DNA from: Catenovulum adriaticum
Lineage (GTDB): Bacteria > Pseudomonadota > Gammaproteobacteria > Enterobacterales > Alteromonadaceae
Direction: 5' to 3'
Assembly: GCF_026725475.1 (NCBI RefSeq)
Contig: NZ_CP109965.1
Coordinates: forward strand, 496,001 to 560,000
DNA length: 64,000 nt
Position 1 is the stretch's first letter; each line of letters starts with the position of its first letter. Positions 28,801 to 36,373 of the stretch are shown here, piece after piece. The translations under genes and the position numbers were made by a program. The notes under the pieces are model-generated. The model had not been told where the DNA came from and ran no database searches. It was given only the letters and a program-made list of their open reading frames with translations.

Positions 28801-29155
28801 GGATGATGAGATTTCTATTGCACAATTAATTGTTCAAAAGTTAAAAATTAAAGGCTATCAGGCTGAGTACACAACCGATAGTCAGCAAGCATTAACTCAT
28901 TTGTTAGCACATCAATCTGAATATGATTTATTAATAACAGATCAAACTATGCCGAAGATGACAGGGGTTGAACTAGTTCAAGCTTTATTTTCAAATCAAA
29001 TTAAAATGCCCGTTATACTCTGTACTGGTTATAGCGAAAACGTAAATGAAGAGAGTGCAAAAACACTCGGTATTTATGAATATTTAGAGAAGCCGATTCA
29101 ATTTGACCGACTTGAGCAAGCAATTGGTGACGCACTGAAAGAAAATCTTGTCTGA
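25865..29155 (+). CDS. Membrane hybrid histidine kinase with PAS domains
   Basis: A 1096-residue protein. It has a membrane helix at about 7-28, a periplasmic dCache-like sensor region of about 250 residues (FLFDADGVFIWGAEGQSADN), a second helix at about 288-312, and three PAS-type domains between about 330 and 690. HisKA follows with GQLTGGIAHDFNNILASILG (His about 727), then HATPase (NLAINARDAMPAKG, GTGMGLSIVHGIVHQLGG) and a C-terminal receiver with the phosphoacceptor Asp in LLITDQTMPKMTG (about 1026). It has no Hpt and no adjacent regulator. The ligand is unknown. Confidence 0.88.
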   Translation: MNTVGRWFFLCFLIGVSFLLGFAYVIQSHLTEYFKQEKQQLMVAQVGLAESQIQDLLQQELQELGIWSAHPLVLEFAKKQVKSKMSGDGNVVSISEMNYFAFLIENGVLADPNYIDSFLFDADGVFIWGAEGQSADNISNTQGYHNWLNRIQDGLSAALFVEPVNKSPTTNAVVPILFGVPLIDDGQVIAILAIELDAKPRLLNILKNARLSSQSNVSLYNQFGVDILSLENSILDSELVLADLLENLDAQTSIFQSSANMFAWRWNKNQSIGVLLRISNQSINQSLHKIQMGIVVLVFVAISVLVALLLVIVVSRGKLKYEQINVERHRTRLLHVQDLSHVACLEVTLPAKEIIWSSGFEFIYDLFPGEKNSPYSLLNKLSLEAQAQYFDCLLKVRTDHVEQEIEFFYEFPNNNPKYLLVKFFPQVDEDNRTVLVLISDITGQKLKQKEAIQKEKEYRDLIIQSAHDGILSVDLSGKVTLFNQACVNLLGYQEENLKRMPIHQLVYASENAANTKIMQISGSTKVWLACQDGRRLPVDLRVSPIIQNGQAVGAVYLFRDISEQIEFEKKLTASEQRFRRVIEGTSDATFDWDMVNNQLHWNSRYWEMLGYTKAQAKINSTQDEHTWQEAIHQDDLDNFISAIQAHLIFGNLLDVEYRAIRADKKQIWLRARGQAVKENGRFLYLSGTISDISQMKQAEHEKTMLETQLRHSQKMEAIGQLTGGIAHDFNNILASILGYAELSSDMLELNKTDRVQPYLEQIIQSGERARDLIKQMMVFSRKETQVLKKVAITELLDEAKSIVRPIIPSSIDVELIHNASVNLQVDPVQFQQLLINLAINARDAMPAKGKLSIISDISMNQGVTCSSCHEYFSQTFVKISVQDTGSGIDPETLKKIFDPYFTSKGLGEGTGMGLSIVHGIVHQLGGHISVSSVLGEGTQFDVYLPFELHDSNNEQLALADKPLASQQNPAQAEYKIYIVDDEISIAQLIVQKLKIKGYQAEYTTDSQQALTHLLAHQSEYDLLITDQTMPKMTGVELVQALFSNQIKMPVILCTGYSENVNEESAKTLGIYEYLEKPIQFDRLEQAIGDALKENLV

Positions 29156-29263
29156 CCTACAAAATAAACATATCAAATAACAATTTTGATTATGGAATAT
29201 GAATAGAATCCTTTATTCTAAGCATATAATTACTTAAACATTCTGATTATAGAAGCGAGTACC

Positions 29264-30172
29264 ATGTTAGAACATAGATTAACTCACTTAAAACAGCTTG
29301 AAGCTGAATCAATTCATATTATCCGTGAGGTTGCAGCTGAGTTTGATAACCCAGTTATGCTGTATTCAATTGGTAAAGATTCATCTGTTTTATTACATTT
29401 AGCACGTAAAGCATTTTACCCTGCAAAAATTCCATTTCCTTTGCTTCATGTTGATACCACTTGGAAATTCAAAGAAATGATTGAATTTCGAGACCGTATT
29501 GCAAAAGAATATGGGTTTGATTTGTTAGTTCATATCAACCAAGAAGGCATAGATATGAATGTTGGTCCTTTCAGTCATGGGAGTGCTAAACATACAGATA
29601 TCATGAAAACTCAATCACTTAAGCAAGCGTTAAACAAATATGGATTTGACGCCGCATTTGGTGGTGCACGCCGTGACGAAGAGAAATCACGTGCTAAAGA
29701 ACGCGTTTATTCTTTCCGTGATAAAAATCATAGATGGGATCCTAAAAACCAACGACCTGAGCTTTGGAACATATACAACAGCAAAATAGATAAAGGCGAA
29801 AGTATTCGCGTATTCCCACTATCTAACTGGACTGAACTTGATATTTGGCAGTATATCTACCTTGAAAGCATCGATATTCCATCACTTTATTTTTCAAAAG
29901 AACGCCCAGTGGTAGAGCGTGATGGCGTCAAGATTATGGTAGACGATGAGCGCATGCCGCTTGAGCCAGGTGAAAAACCAAGTATGGAAATGGTTCGTTT
30001 TAGAACATTAGGTTGTTATCCATTAACTGGAGCTGTTAATTCAGAAGCAGCAACCTTGCCTGAAATTATTCAAGAAATGCTATTAGCAACAACATCTGAG
30101 CGCCAAGGTCGAGTGATAGATAGCGATTCGTCAGGCTCAATGGAGAAGAAAAAAATCGAAGGGTATTTCTAA
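29264..30172 (+). CDS. cysD: Sulfate adenylyltransferase subunit 2
   Basis: A 302-residue protein of the PP-loop ATP pyrophosphatase family, with the pyrophosphate-binding motif MLYSIGKDSSVLLHLARKAF and AAFGGARRDEEKSRAKERVYS. With the CysN GTPase it forms ATP sulfurylase, converting sulfate and ATP to APS. It is the first gene of an operon cysD-DHH-cysN-SLC13-cysC. A DHH phosphoesterase gene separates it from cysN, whereas in E. coli cysD and cysN are adjacent. Confidence 0.97.
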   Translation: MLEHRLTHLKQLEAESIHIIREVAAEFDNPVMLYSIGKDSSVLLHLARKAFYPAKIPFPLLHVDTTWKFKEMIEFRDRIAKEYGFDLLVHINQEGIDMNVGPFSHGSAKHTDIMKTQSLKQALNKYGFDAAFGGARRDEEKSRAKERVYSFRDKNHRWDPKNQRPELWNIYNSKIDKGESIRVFPLSNWTELDIWQYIYLESIDIPSLYFSKERPVVERDGVKIMVDDERMPLEPGEKPSMEMVRFRTLGCYPLTGAVNSEAATLPEIIQEMLLATTSERQGRVIDSDSSGSMEKKKIEGYF

Positions 30173-30210
30173 ACTCGATTTTATAACGGATACAGACAAA
30201 GGTTTACTTC

Positions 30211-31185
30211 ATGCAATCAACAGGCAAATCGTTTGATTTATTTAATGGTGATGCAGATGGCATTTGTGCGCTGATCCAACTGCGCTTAGCTGAGCCAAAA
30301 CAGGCAGAACTAATCACAGGCGTTAAACGAGACATTAAGCTCGTTGAAAAAATATCGGTACAAGCAGGTGATGAATTAACTGTGCTTGATATCTCGATGG
30401 ATAAGAACAAATCTGCCTTGATAAAAGCGTTAGACGCAGGTGCAAATGTATTATATTGCGATCATCATTTTGCCGGTGATATTCCAGAGTATGCAAATTT
30501 AAAGGCGCTGATTGATACCAGTGCAGATACTTGTACTAGTTTACTGATTAATCATTACCTGTCGGGACGTTTTGTAAATTGGGCGATTACGGCGGCGTAC
30601 GGTGATAATTTAATCCATGTTGCAGATGAGCTAGCTCAACAAGTTGGATTAACCCAAACCCAAGCTGAGCAATTAAAGCAGTTAGGGATTGCAATCAATT
30701 ATAACGGGTATGGTGCATCAGAAGATGATTTACATATTCATCCGGCGGAGCTTTATCAATTATTAGTCAATTTTGATGACCCGCTAACGTTGATTGCCCA
30801 AGATGCGGAAATTTATCAGCAGTTAATTAGCAACTATACGCATGATATGTCCAAAGCTGAACAAGCCAAGGTTATCCACCAAAGCTCAGCAGGTAAAATA
30901 TTATGTTTACCTAATAAAGCGTGGGCAAGGCGAGTCTCGGGCGTGTTTGGCAACGATTTAGCCAATCAATCTCCAGCACTTGCACATGCGGTATTAACTG
31001 AATTAGCAGCTGGTGGTTATTTGGTCTCAGTTCGTGCACCGAAAGTGAACGCAAAAGGCGCGGATGAGTTATGCATGAAGTTTGAAACTGGCGGTGGCCG
31101 AAAAGCAGCAGCAGGTATTAATAAACTTGCTGATAACGAATTACAAAGATTTTTTGCTGAATTTGATCAGCAATTTACAGTTTAA
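30211..31185 (+). CDS. DHH-family phosphoesterase inside the cys operon
   Basis: A 324-residue protein with the DHH motifs LFNGDADGICAL (Asp14, Asp16), TVLDISMDKN (Asp60), LYCDHHFAGD (Asp84-His-His) and ITAAYGDNL. A DHHA1-type C-terminal motif, FETGGGRKAAAG, follows (about residues 285-296). The family includes NrnA, which degrades short RNAs and dephosphorylates 3'-phosphoadenosine 5'-phosphate (PAP). It is 38 bases after cysD and 11 bases before cysN. A PAP-removal role in PAPS metabolism is inferred. The canonical GGGH is GGGR here, so the substrate may differ. Confidence 0.82.
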   Translation: MQSTGKSFDLFNGDADGICALIQLRLAEPKQAELITGVKRDIKLVEKISVQAGDELTVLDISMDKNKSALIKALDAGANVLYCDHHFAGDIPEYANLKALIDTSADTCTSLLINHYLSGRFVNWAITAAYGDNLIHVADELAQQVGLTQTQAEQLKQLGIAINYNGYGASEDDLHIHPAELYQLLVNFDDPLTLIAQDAEIYQQLISNYTHDMSKAEQAKVIHQSSAGKILCLPNKAWARRVSGVFGNDLANQSPALAHAVLTELAAGGYLVSVRAPKVNAKGADELCMKFETGGGRKAAAGINKLADNELQRFFAEFDQQFTV

Positions 31186-31196
31186 GAGGATTTCTT

Positions 31197-32615
31197 ATGT
31201 CACATCAATCTGACTTGATTGAAAAAGATATACTGGCGTATCTCAAAGAGCACGAAAATAAAGAATTATTGCGCTTTTTAACTTGTGGTAGCGTAGATGA
31301 TGGTAAAAGCACTCTAATTGGCCGTTTGTTACATGACTCTAAAATGATCTATGAAGATCAACTTGCTGCTATTACACAAGACAGCAAAAAGTCAGGTACG
31401 ACAGGTGATGAGGTCGATTTAGCTTTATTAGTTGATGGGTTACAATCTGAGCGTGAGCAAGGGATTACCATTGACGTGGCTTATCGTTATTTTTCAACGG
31501 CGAAGCGTAAATTTATTATCGCGGATACGCCGGGCCATGAGCAATACACTCGCAATATGGCAACAGGTGCTTCAACTTGTGATTTAGCGATTATTTTAGT
31601 TGATGCACGTGAAGGGGTTAAAACCCAAACTAAACGTCATAGCTTTATTGTTTCATTATTAGGTATTAAACACGTCATTGTTGCAATCAACAAGATGGAT
31701 TTAATGGACTTTAGCGAAGATGTTTATAACGAAATTAGAGATGATTATTTAAGCTTTGCGCAAGAGCTTAATATTCCAGATATTCGTTTTGTACCCATGT
31801 CAGCATTAAAAGGTGATAATGTCGTTTCTAAAAGCGAAAAAACACCTTGGTTTGGCGGCGAAACCTTAATGGAATTATTAGAAAGTGTGCAGATTGTTGC
31901 CGATCGCAATCTATCTGATTTCCGTATGCCAGTCCAATACGTTAATCGCCCTAACTTAAACTATCGTGGTTTTGCTGGCACGATAGCGTCAGGTGTGGTT
32001 CGCAAAGGCGATGCAATTACCGCAATGCCATCAGGCAAAACTTCAAAAGTTAAATCAATTGACACCTTTGACGGAGAAATTGAAGAAGCATTTGCTAATA
32101 TGTCAATTACCCTGACATTAGAAGATGAAATTGATATTAGTCGTGGTGATGTGATAGTCGCAAGCGACAATGTCCCCGCGGTGACTCAAGCGGTTCGAGC
32201 TCATATGGTTTGGATGGATGAAGACGCCATGCAGCCTGGTAAGCTTTATGACTTTAAATTAGGAACTAAAACCACGAGTGGTCAGGTTTCTAAAGTCGAT
32301 TATCGCATTAATGTTAATACCATGGCACATGAAGACGCTCAAGGCCTTGCCTTAAACGAAATTGCAGTGTGTGACGTTCAATTAAACGCACCTGTCGTTA
32401 TTGAGCGCTATGACGCAAACCCAGGCTTGGGTAGTTTTATTGTGATTGATCGTTTTACCAATGTAACCGTAGGTGCGGGTATGGTGGTTGAAGCAACTCA
32501 AAGCAATACGTCTAATCAACAATTTTCTGAATTTGAAATTGAATTAAATCAATTAGTTCGTAAGCATTTTCCGCATTGGCAGGCGCTTAACTTAAGTGAT
32601 TTAATGAAAAAATAA
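31197..32615 (+). CDS. cysN: Sulfate adenylyltransferase subunit 1 (GTPase)
   Basis: A 472-residue EF-Tu-like GTPase with GSVDDGKSTLIGRLLHDS (G1), REQGITIDVAYRYF (G2), DTPGHEQYTRNMATGAS (G3) and NKMDLMDF (G4). It couples GTP hydrolysis to sulfate activation by CysD. No APS kinase domain is fused at the C-terminus, consistent with the separate cysC downstream. The ribosome-binding site GAGG precedes the ATG. Confidence 0.97.
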   Translation: MSHQSDLIEKDILAYLKEHENKELLRFLTCGSVDDGKSTLIGRLLHDSKMIYEDQLAAITQDSKKSGTTGDEVDLALLVDGLQSEREQGITIDVAYRYFSTAKRKFIIADTPGHEQYTRNMATGASTCDLAIILVDAREGVKTQTKRHSFIVSLLGIKHVIVAINKMDLMDFSEDVYNEIRDDYLSFAQELNIPDIRFVPMSALKGDNVVSKSEKTPWFGGETLMELLESVQIVADRNLSDFRMPVQYVNRPNLNYRGFAGTIASGVVRKGDAITAMPSGKTSKVKSIDTFDGEIEEAFANMSITLTLEDEIDISRGDVIVASDNVPAVTQAVRAHMVWMDEDAMQPGKLYDFKLGTKTTSGQVSKVDYRINVNTMAHEDAQGLALNEIAVCDVQLNAPVVIERYDANPGLGSFIVIDRFTNVTVGAGMVVEATQSNTSNQQFSEFEIELNQLVRKHFPHWQALNLSDLMKK

Positions 32616-32647
32616 ATTCAGCTAAATAAAATAGGTTTAGCGTATTC

Positions 32648-34372
32648 ATGTCGATACAACAGGCTGCTGTTGCAGCCATTTTTGTCGTGACAATTGGCGC
32701 GCTGGTGTTTTCTCGCTGGCGCGCGTCTCATATCTTTAGCGGCACTTTATTAGCATTAATTGCCAGTCAATTAATTGAAATTGATACTGCTTTAAATAAA
32801 GCGATTAATCCTGGGGTTATCACGCTTATTGCATTAATGTTGGCATCAAGGGCCCTTGAACGTACCTCTTTATTAAAACTATTTGCCCGTAATGCCTTAG
32901 AATCAAACGAATCAAAATCTTTAATTAAGTTGACTGGCTTTTCGGCATTGGCTTCGTCATTTTTAAATAATACTGCAGTCGTTGCAGCCTTGATTCGACC
33001 TATTAAAAAACAAAACAAAATAGCGGCATCTAAATTATTATTACCATTAAGCTATGCAGCGATTTTGGGCGGCACAACCACATTAGTGGGAACATCAACC
33101 AATATGGTTGTGAATAGTTTCTGGATGGATGCAGGCAACCCATCTTTAGGTTTTTTTGAGTTTTTTCCAGTCGGTATTGCGCTTTTAGCTTCGGGGTTAT
33201 TAGTTTTATTGCTAAACCGAGGTCGCTTACCAGACATTCAAATTGAGCAAGATGAAAAACAGTATTTTGTCGACGTTAAAATTAAGCCAGAATCGCCTTT
33301 AGTCGGCAAGAGCGTTAGTGACAATCAGCTAAGAAGCTTAAATAGTTTCTTTTTAGTTGAGATTATCCGCCGTGGTCAATCGATTAGTCCTGTAAGACCC
33401 AGCCATATTATTGAGCCAGATGACAGACTTGTGTTTAGTGGTGAAATTAGCCATATTGAAGAGCTTCAAACGTTACCCGGTGTCAGATTATTTGCAGAAC
33501 ATACGGGGCTAATGAGCGACAATTTAATTGAGGTTGTGGTTGCTAGCCATTCGGGGTTGATTGGAAAAACGTTAAAATCAGCAGGCTTTAGAGCTTTATT
33601 TGATGCCGCAGTGGTTGGGCTTAAACGTAATGGTTTGCAGGTGCCAGGTAAACTCGGTGAAATGCAACTTAAAGAAGGCGATAACTTGCTATTAGCGGCG
33701 GGCCGAGACTTTAAAAGCCGAAAAAATTTGGATAAACACTTTTTTATTATTTCAGATATGATTGTGGAACAGCCCTTATCCACAATTAAAAACCTAATTG
33801 TGCTAAGCGGATTTGGATTAATAATGGGGTTAGCTATTGCTGGCGTGACCAGTTTATTAACTGGATTGCTTTATTTTATTGCGGTTTGCATTGGCACTAA
33901 AGTGATTAAAACTTCAGAGCTTAAGCGTTTGTTTCCATTTGATCTATGGTTAATTATTACAGCGGCTTTAACATTAGCTGAAGCCATGACCCAGTCAGGG
34001 TTAAGTGACAGTGTCGCACATTTATTACATCAGCTATTTAGTCAGCAATCTGTTTGGGTAGCATTTATTGGTATTCTAATCGCGACGTTAGTACTGACTG
34101 AATTAGTCACTAACAATGCAGCCGCGGCTCTTATGTTTCCGCTATCAATGAGCTTGGCCCATAGTTTTGATGTATCAGCGATTAGTTTTGTCATGGCTGT
34201 CGCTTTTGGTGCCAGTGCGAGTTTTTTAAGTCCTTATGGCTACCAAACTAATTTATTAGTATTTAATACAGGCGGGTATCGATTTATCGACTTTATCCGT
34301 TATGGTTTACCGGTTTCTATTGTTTATGTAGTAGTGACGGCTGTATTGGTACCTTACTTTTTTCCTTTTTAA
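32648..34372 (+). CDS. SLC13-family permease with TrkA-C domains, probable sulfate transporter
   Basis: A 574-residue membrane protein. Hydrophobic helices at the N-terminal (about 1-195) and C-terminal (about 375-574) parts flank two cytoplasmic TrkA-C/RCK_C-like domains (about 205-365; VDVKIKPESPLVGKSVSDNQLRS and VASHSGLIGKTLKSAGFR). The halves carry SLC13-type Asn-Thr motifs, SSFLNNTAVVAALIRP and TELVTNNAAAALMFP. Members of this architecture in cys operons are proposed sulfate permeases, and the cysN-SLC13-cysC context supports this. Confidence 0.88.
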   Translation: MSIQQAAVAAIFVVTIGALVFSRWRASHIFSGTLLALIASQLIEIDTALNKAINPGVITLIALMLASRALERTSLLKLFARNALESNESKSLIKLTGFSALASSFLNNTAVVAALIRPIKKQNKIAASKLLLPLSYAAILGGTTTLVGTSTNMVVNSFWMDAGNPSLGFFEFFPVGIALLASGLLVLLLNRGRLPDIQIEQDEKQYFVDVKIKPESPLVGKSVSDNQLRSLNSFFLVEIIRRGQSISPVRPSHIIEPDDRLVFSGEISHIEELQTLPGVRLFAEHTGLMSDNLIEVVVASHSGLIGKTLKSAGFRALFDAAVVGLKRNGLQVPGKLGEMQLKEGDNLLLAAGRDFKSRKNLDKHFFIISDMIVEQPLSTIKNLIVLSGFGLIMGLAIAGVTSLLTGLLYFIAVCIGTKVIKTSELKRLFPFDLWLIITAALTLAEAMTQSGLSDSVAHLLHQLFSQQSVWVAFIGILIATLVLTELVTNNAAAALMFPLSMSLAHSFDVSAISFVMAVAFGASASFLSPYGYQTNLLVFNTGGYRFIDFIRYGLPVSIVYVVVTAVLVPYFFPF

Positions 34373-34383
34373 GGTTGTAACAA

Positions 34384-34980
34384 ATGAAAGATGAAAACAT
34401 TGTTTGGCATCCAACTCATGTGAGCCAAAAACAAAGAGCAGAACAAAAAAATCAACGTCCTTGTATTTTATGGTTTACCGGCTTAAGTGGTTCGGGTAAA
34501 TCAACGGTGGCAAATGCGGTAGAAAGCAAATTGTTTGAAGCTGGCAGCCACTCTTATTTATTGGATGGTGATAATGTTAGGCACGGAATTAATAAAGACT
34601 TAACCTTTACTGATGAAGACAGAATAGAAAATATTCGACGAATTGGTGAAATTAGTAAATTATTTATTGATTCAGGCTTAATTGTATTAACTGCTTTTAT
34701 TTCACCTTTTCGAGCTGACCGAGCTATGGTGAGAGAGTTGGTGGGCGATGCTGAATTTATCGAGGTGTTTATTGATACACCTATTGAAGTGTGTGAACAG
34801 CGAGATCCTAAAGGTTTATATAAAAAGGCACGTCAGGGTGAAATTAAACACTTTACTGGGATTGATTCACCTTATGAAGCACCAGAAAATCCTGAAATAG
34901 TCGTCAAAACGGCTGAGTTAAATATTGAAGAATGCGCTGACTTTGTTTTAGATTATTTGAAACAAAATAACTATATTTAA
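34384..34980 (+). CDS. cysC: Adenylylsulfate kinase
   Basis: A 198-residue protein with Walker A in CILWFTGLSGSGKSTVANAV, the APS-binding DGDNVRHGINKDLTF, and FISPFRADRAMVREL. It phosphorylates APS to PAPS, the donor for sulfate reduction or sulfotransferases. It is the last gene of the cys operon, 11 bases after the permease, and ends just before a terminator shared with prsR. Confidence 0.97.
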   Translation: MKDENIVWHPTHVSQKQRAEQKNQRPCILWFTGLSGSGKSTVANAVESKLFEAGSHSYLLDGDNVRHGINKDLTFTDEDRIENIRRIGEISKLFIDSGLIVLTAFISPFRADRAMVRELVGDAEFIEVFIDTPIEVCEQRDPKGLYKKARQGEIKHFTGIDSPYEAPENPEIVVKTAELNIEECADFVLDYLKQNNYI

Positions 34981-34997
34981 TAATTAACTCAAACAAA

Positions 34998-35023
34998 AAA
35001 CCTGCAACCTAAGTTGCAGGTTT
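34998..35023. terminator. Bidirectional terminator for cysC and prsR
   Basis: The stem AAACCTGCAAC / GTTGCAGGTTT with a CTAA loop has A- and T-runs on its two sides. On the minus strand it overlaps the last codons and the stop of prsR (TAG at 35009-35011), so the end of that gene doubles as part of the hairpin. Confidence 0.82.
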
Positions 35024-36373
35024 AATGTCATCTAATTGATATTTATCAATCATAGCGTACAAAGTGGGTCGAGTTACGCCAAGTAACTCCGCCGTTTTTG
35101 ACATGTTTTTCTCTGCTAAGTTGTAAGCTTGTCTAATGGCATTTGATTCAGCTTTTTCTCTGACTTCTCGTAAATTAAGTGAACCTAAGTCATTGCTTTT
35201 ATCGTTAGACTCGCACATTAACCCTAAGTCATCGCTAGTAATAAAAGCGGTATCGGCCATGACCACCGATGATTTTAATTTATTTTGCAACTCTCTAATA
35301 TTACCAGACCATTTGTGAGTTAACATAGCTTGTTTTGCATCATCGCTGAATCCACGTATCGATTTATTAAATTGCTGGTTATAACTGGTTAAAAACGATT
35401 GAGCGAGTAATAACACATCGTTCCCGCGCTCTCTTAATGGTGGGATATTAATTATTAACTCACTGACTCGGTAAAACAAATCTTCCCGGAAAGTTTGCTC
35501 AATTGACATTTGTTGTAGGTTACGGTGAGTTGCACAAATTACTCTGATATCAACGGGGATTTCTTGTCGTCCACCTACCCGTTCAATTACACGTTCTTGT
35601 AAAAAACGGAGCATTTTTGCTTGCAGTGGTAGCGGCATATCGCCAATTTCATCTAAAAATAAAGTACCACCTTGTGCGGTTTCTATTTTACCTTTGGTTG
35701 TTTTAGAGGCGCCAGTAAAAGCGCCTTTTTCATAACCAAATAATTCACTTTCAAGTAAATTTTCAGGAATAGAAGCACAGTTTATCGCCACAAAAGCTTT
35801 ATCCGCTCTGTCGCTGTGATTATGAATTGAGCGGGCAAATACTTCTTTACCCGTACCGCTCTCACCTAGTAAAAGGGTGGTGATTTCTGTTTTAGCTATT
35901 TTTTCAGCTCTTTTAGTTGCAGCCAATATAGTTTCACTATTACCAATAATCGCGCCCAACGCTGGATTGACTTTGGCTAATCTTCGGTTTTCTTGTTCAA
36001 GCCCAACTAGATTAAAGGCGCGTTGAATTATGGTATTAAGGGTTTCAACATCAATCGGTTTTTGGTAAAAATCATAAGCCCCTAACTCAATTGATTTTAG
36101 TGCATGTTCTTTGTCTGTATTGCCCGTAATGACAATGACTTTAGTATTGGGAGCCAGAGATAAAATTTCGGTTAGTGCTGCTAAACCTTCAGAGGCGTTG
36201 GCAGGGTCGGGGGGCAAACCTAAGTCTAATGTAATTACTTCAGGTTCAAAGCGTCTGAGCTGCGCAATGGCGCTGGGTCTGTCGTCTGCAAATACAATGT
36301 CATAGTCTGACAGCCCCCATTTTAATTGTTTTTGAATGCCTTTGTCATCATCTACTACGAGTAGCTTTGCCAT
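35009..36373 (-). CDS. prsR: PEP-CTERM system sigma-54 response regulator PrsR
   Basis: A 454-residue NtrC-type activator. The receiver (1-120) has its Asp in EVITLDLGLP (about 50). The sigma-54 AAA+ domain (about 140-370) has LLLGESGTGKEVFARSIH (Walker A), the sigma-54-contacting GAFTGA loop in YEKGAFTGASK, and GGTLFLDEIGDMP (Walker B). A Fis-type HTH, MSKTAELLGVTRPTLYAMIDKY, ends the protein. The long inserted loop LPPDPANASEGLAALTEI in the receiver is typical of PrsR. Its ATG overlaps the prsK stop by one base (TAATG), indicating translational coupling. It probably activates the three sigma-54 promoters described here. Confidence 0.93.
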   Translation of the reverse strand: MAKLLVVDDDKGIQKQLKWGLSDYDIVFADDRPSAIAQLRRFEPEVITLDLGLPPDPANASEGLAALTEILSLAPNTKVIVITGNTDKEHALKSIELGAYDFYQKPIDVETLNTIIQRAFNLVGLEQENRRLAKVNPALGAIIGNSETILAATKRAEKIAKTEITTLLLGESGTGKEVFARSIHNHSDRADKAFVAINCASIPENLLESELFGYEKGAFTGASKTTKGKIETAQGGTLFLDEIGDMPLPLQAKMLRFLQERVIERVGGRQEIPVDIRVICATHRNLQQMSIEQTFREDLFYRVSELIINIPPLRERGNDVLLLAQSFLTSYNQQFNKSIRGFSDDAKQAMLTHKWSGNIRELQNKLKSSVVMADTAFITSDDLGLMCESNDKSNDLGSLNLREVREKAESNAIRQAYNLAEKNMSKTAELLGVTRPTLYAMIDKYQLDDIKPAT

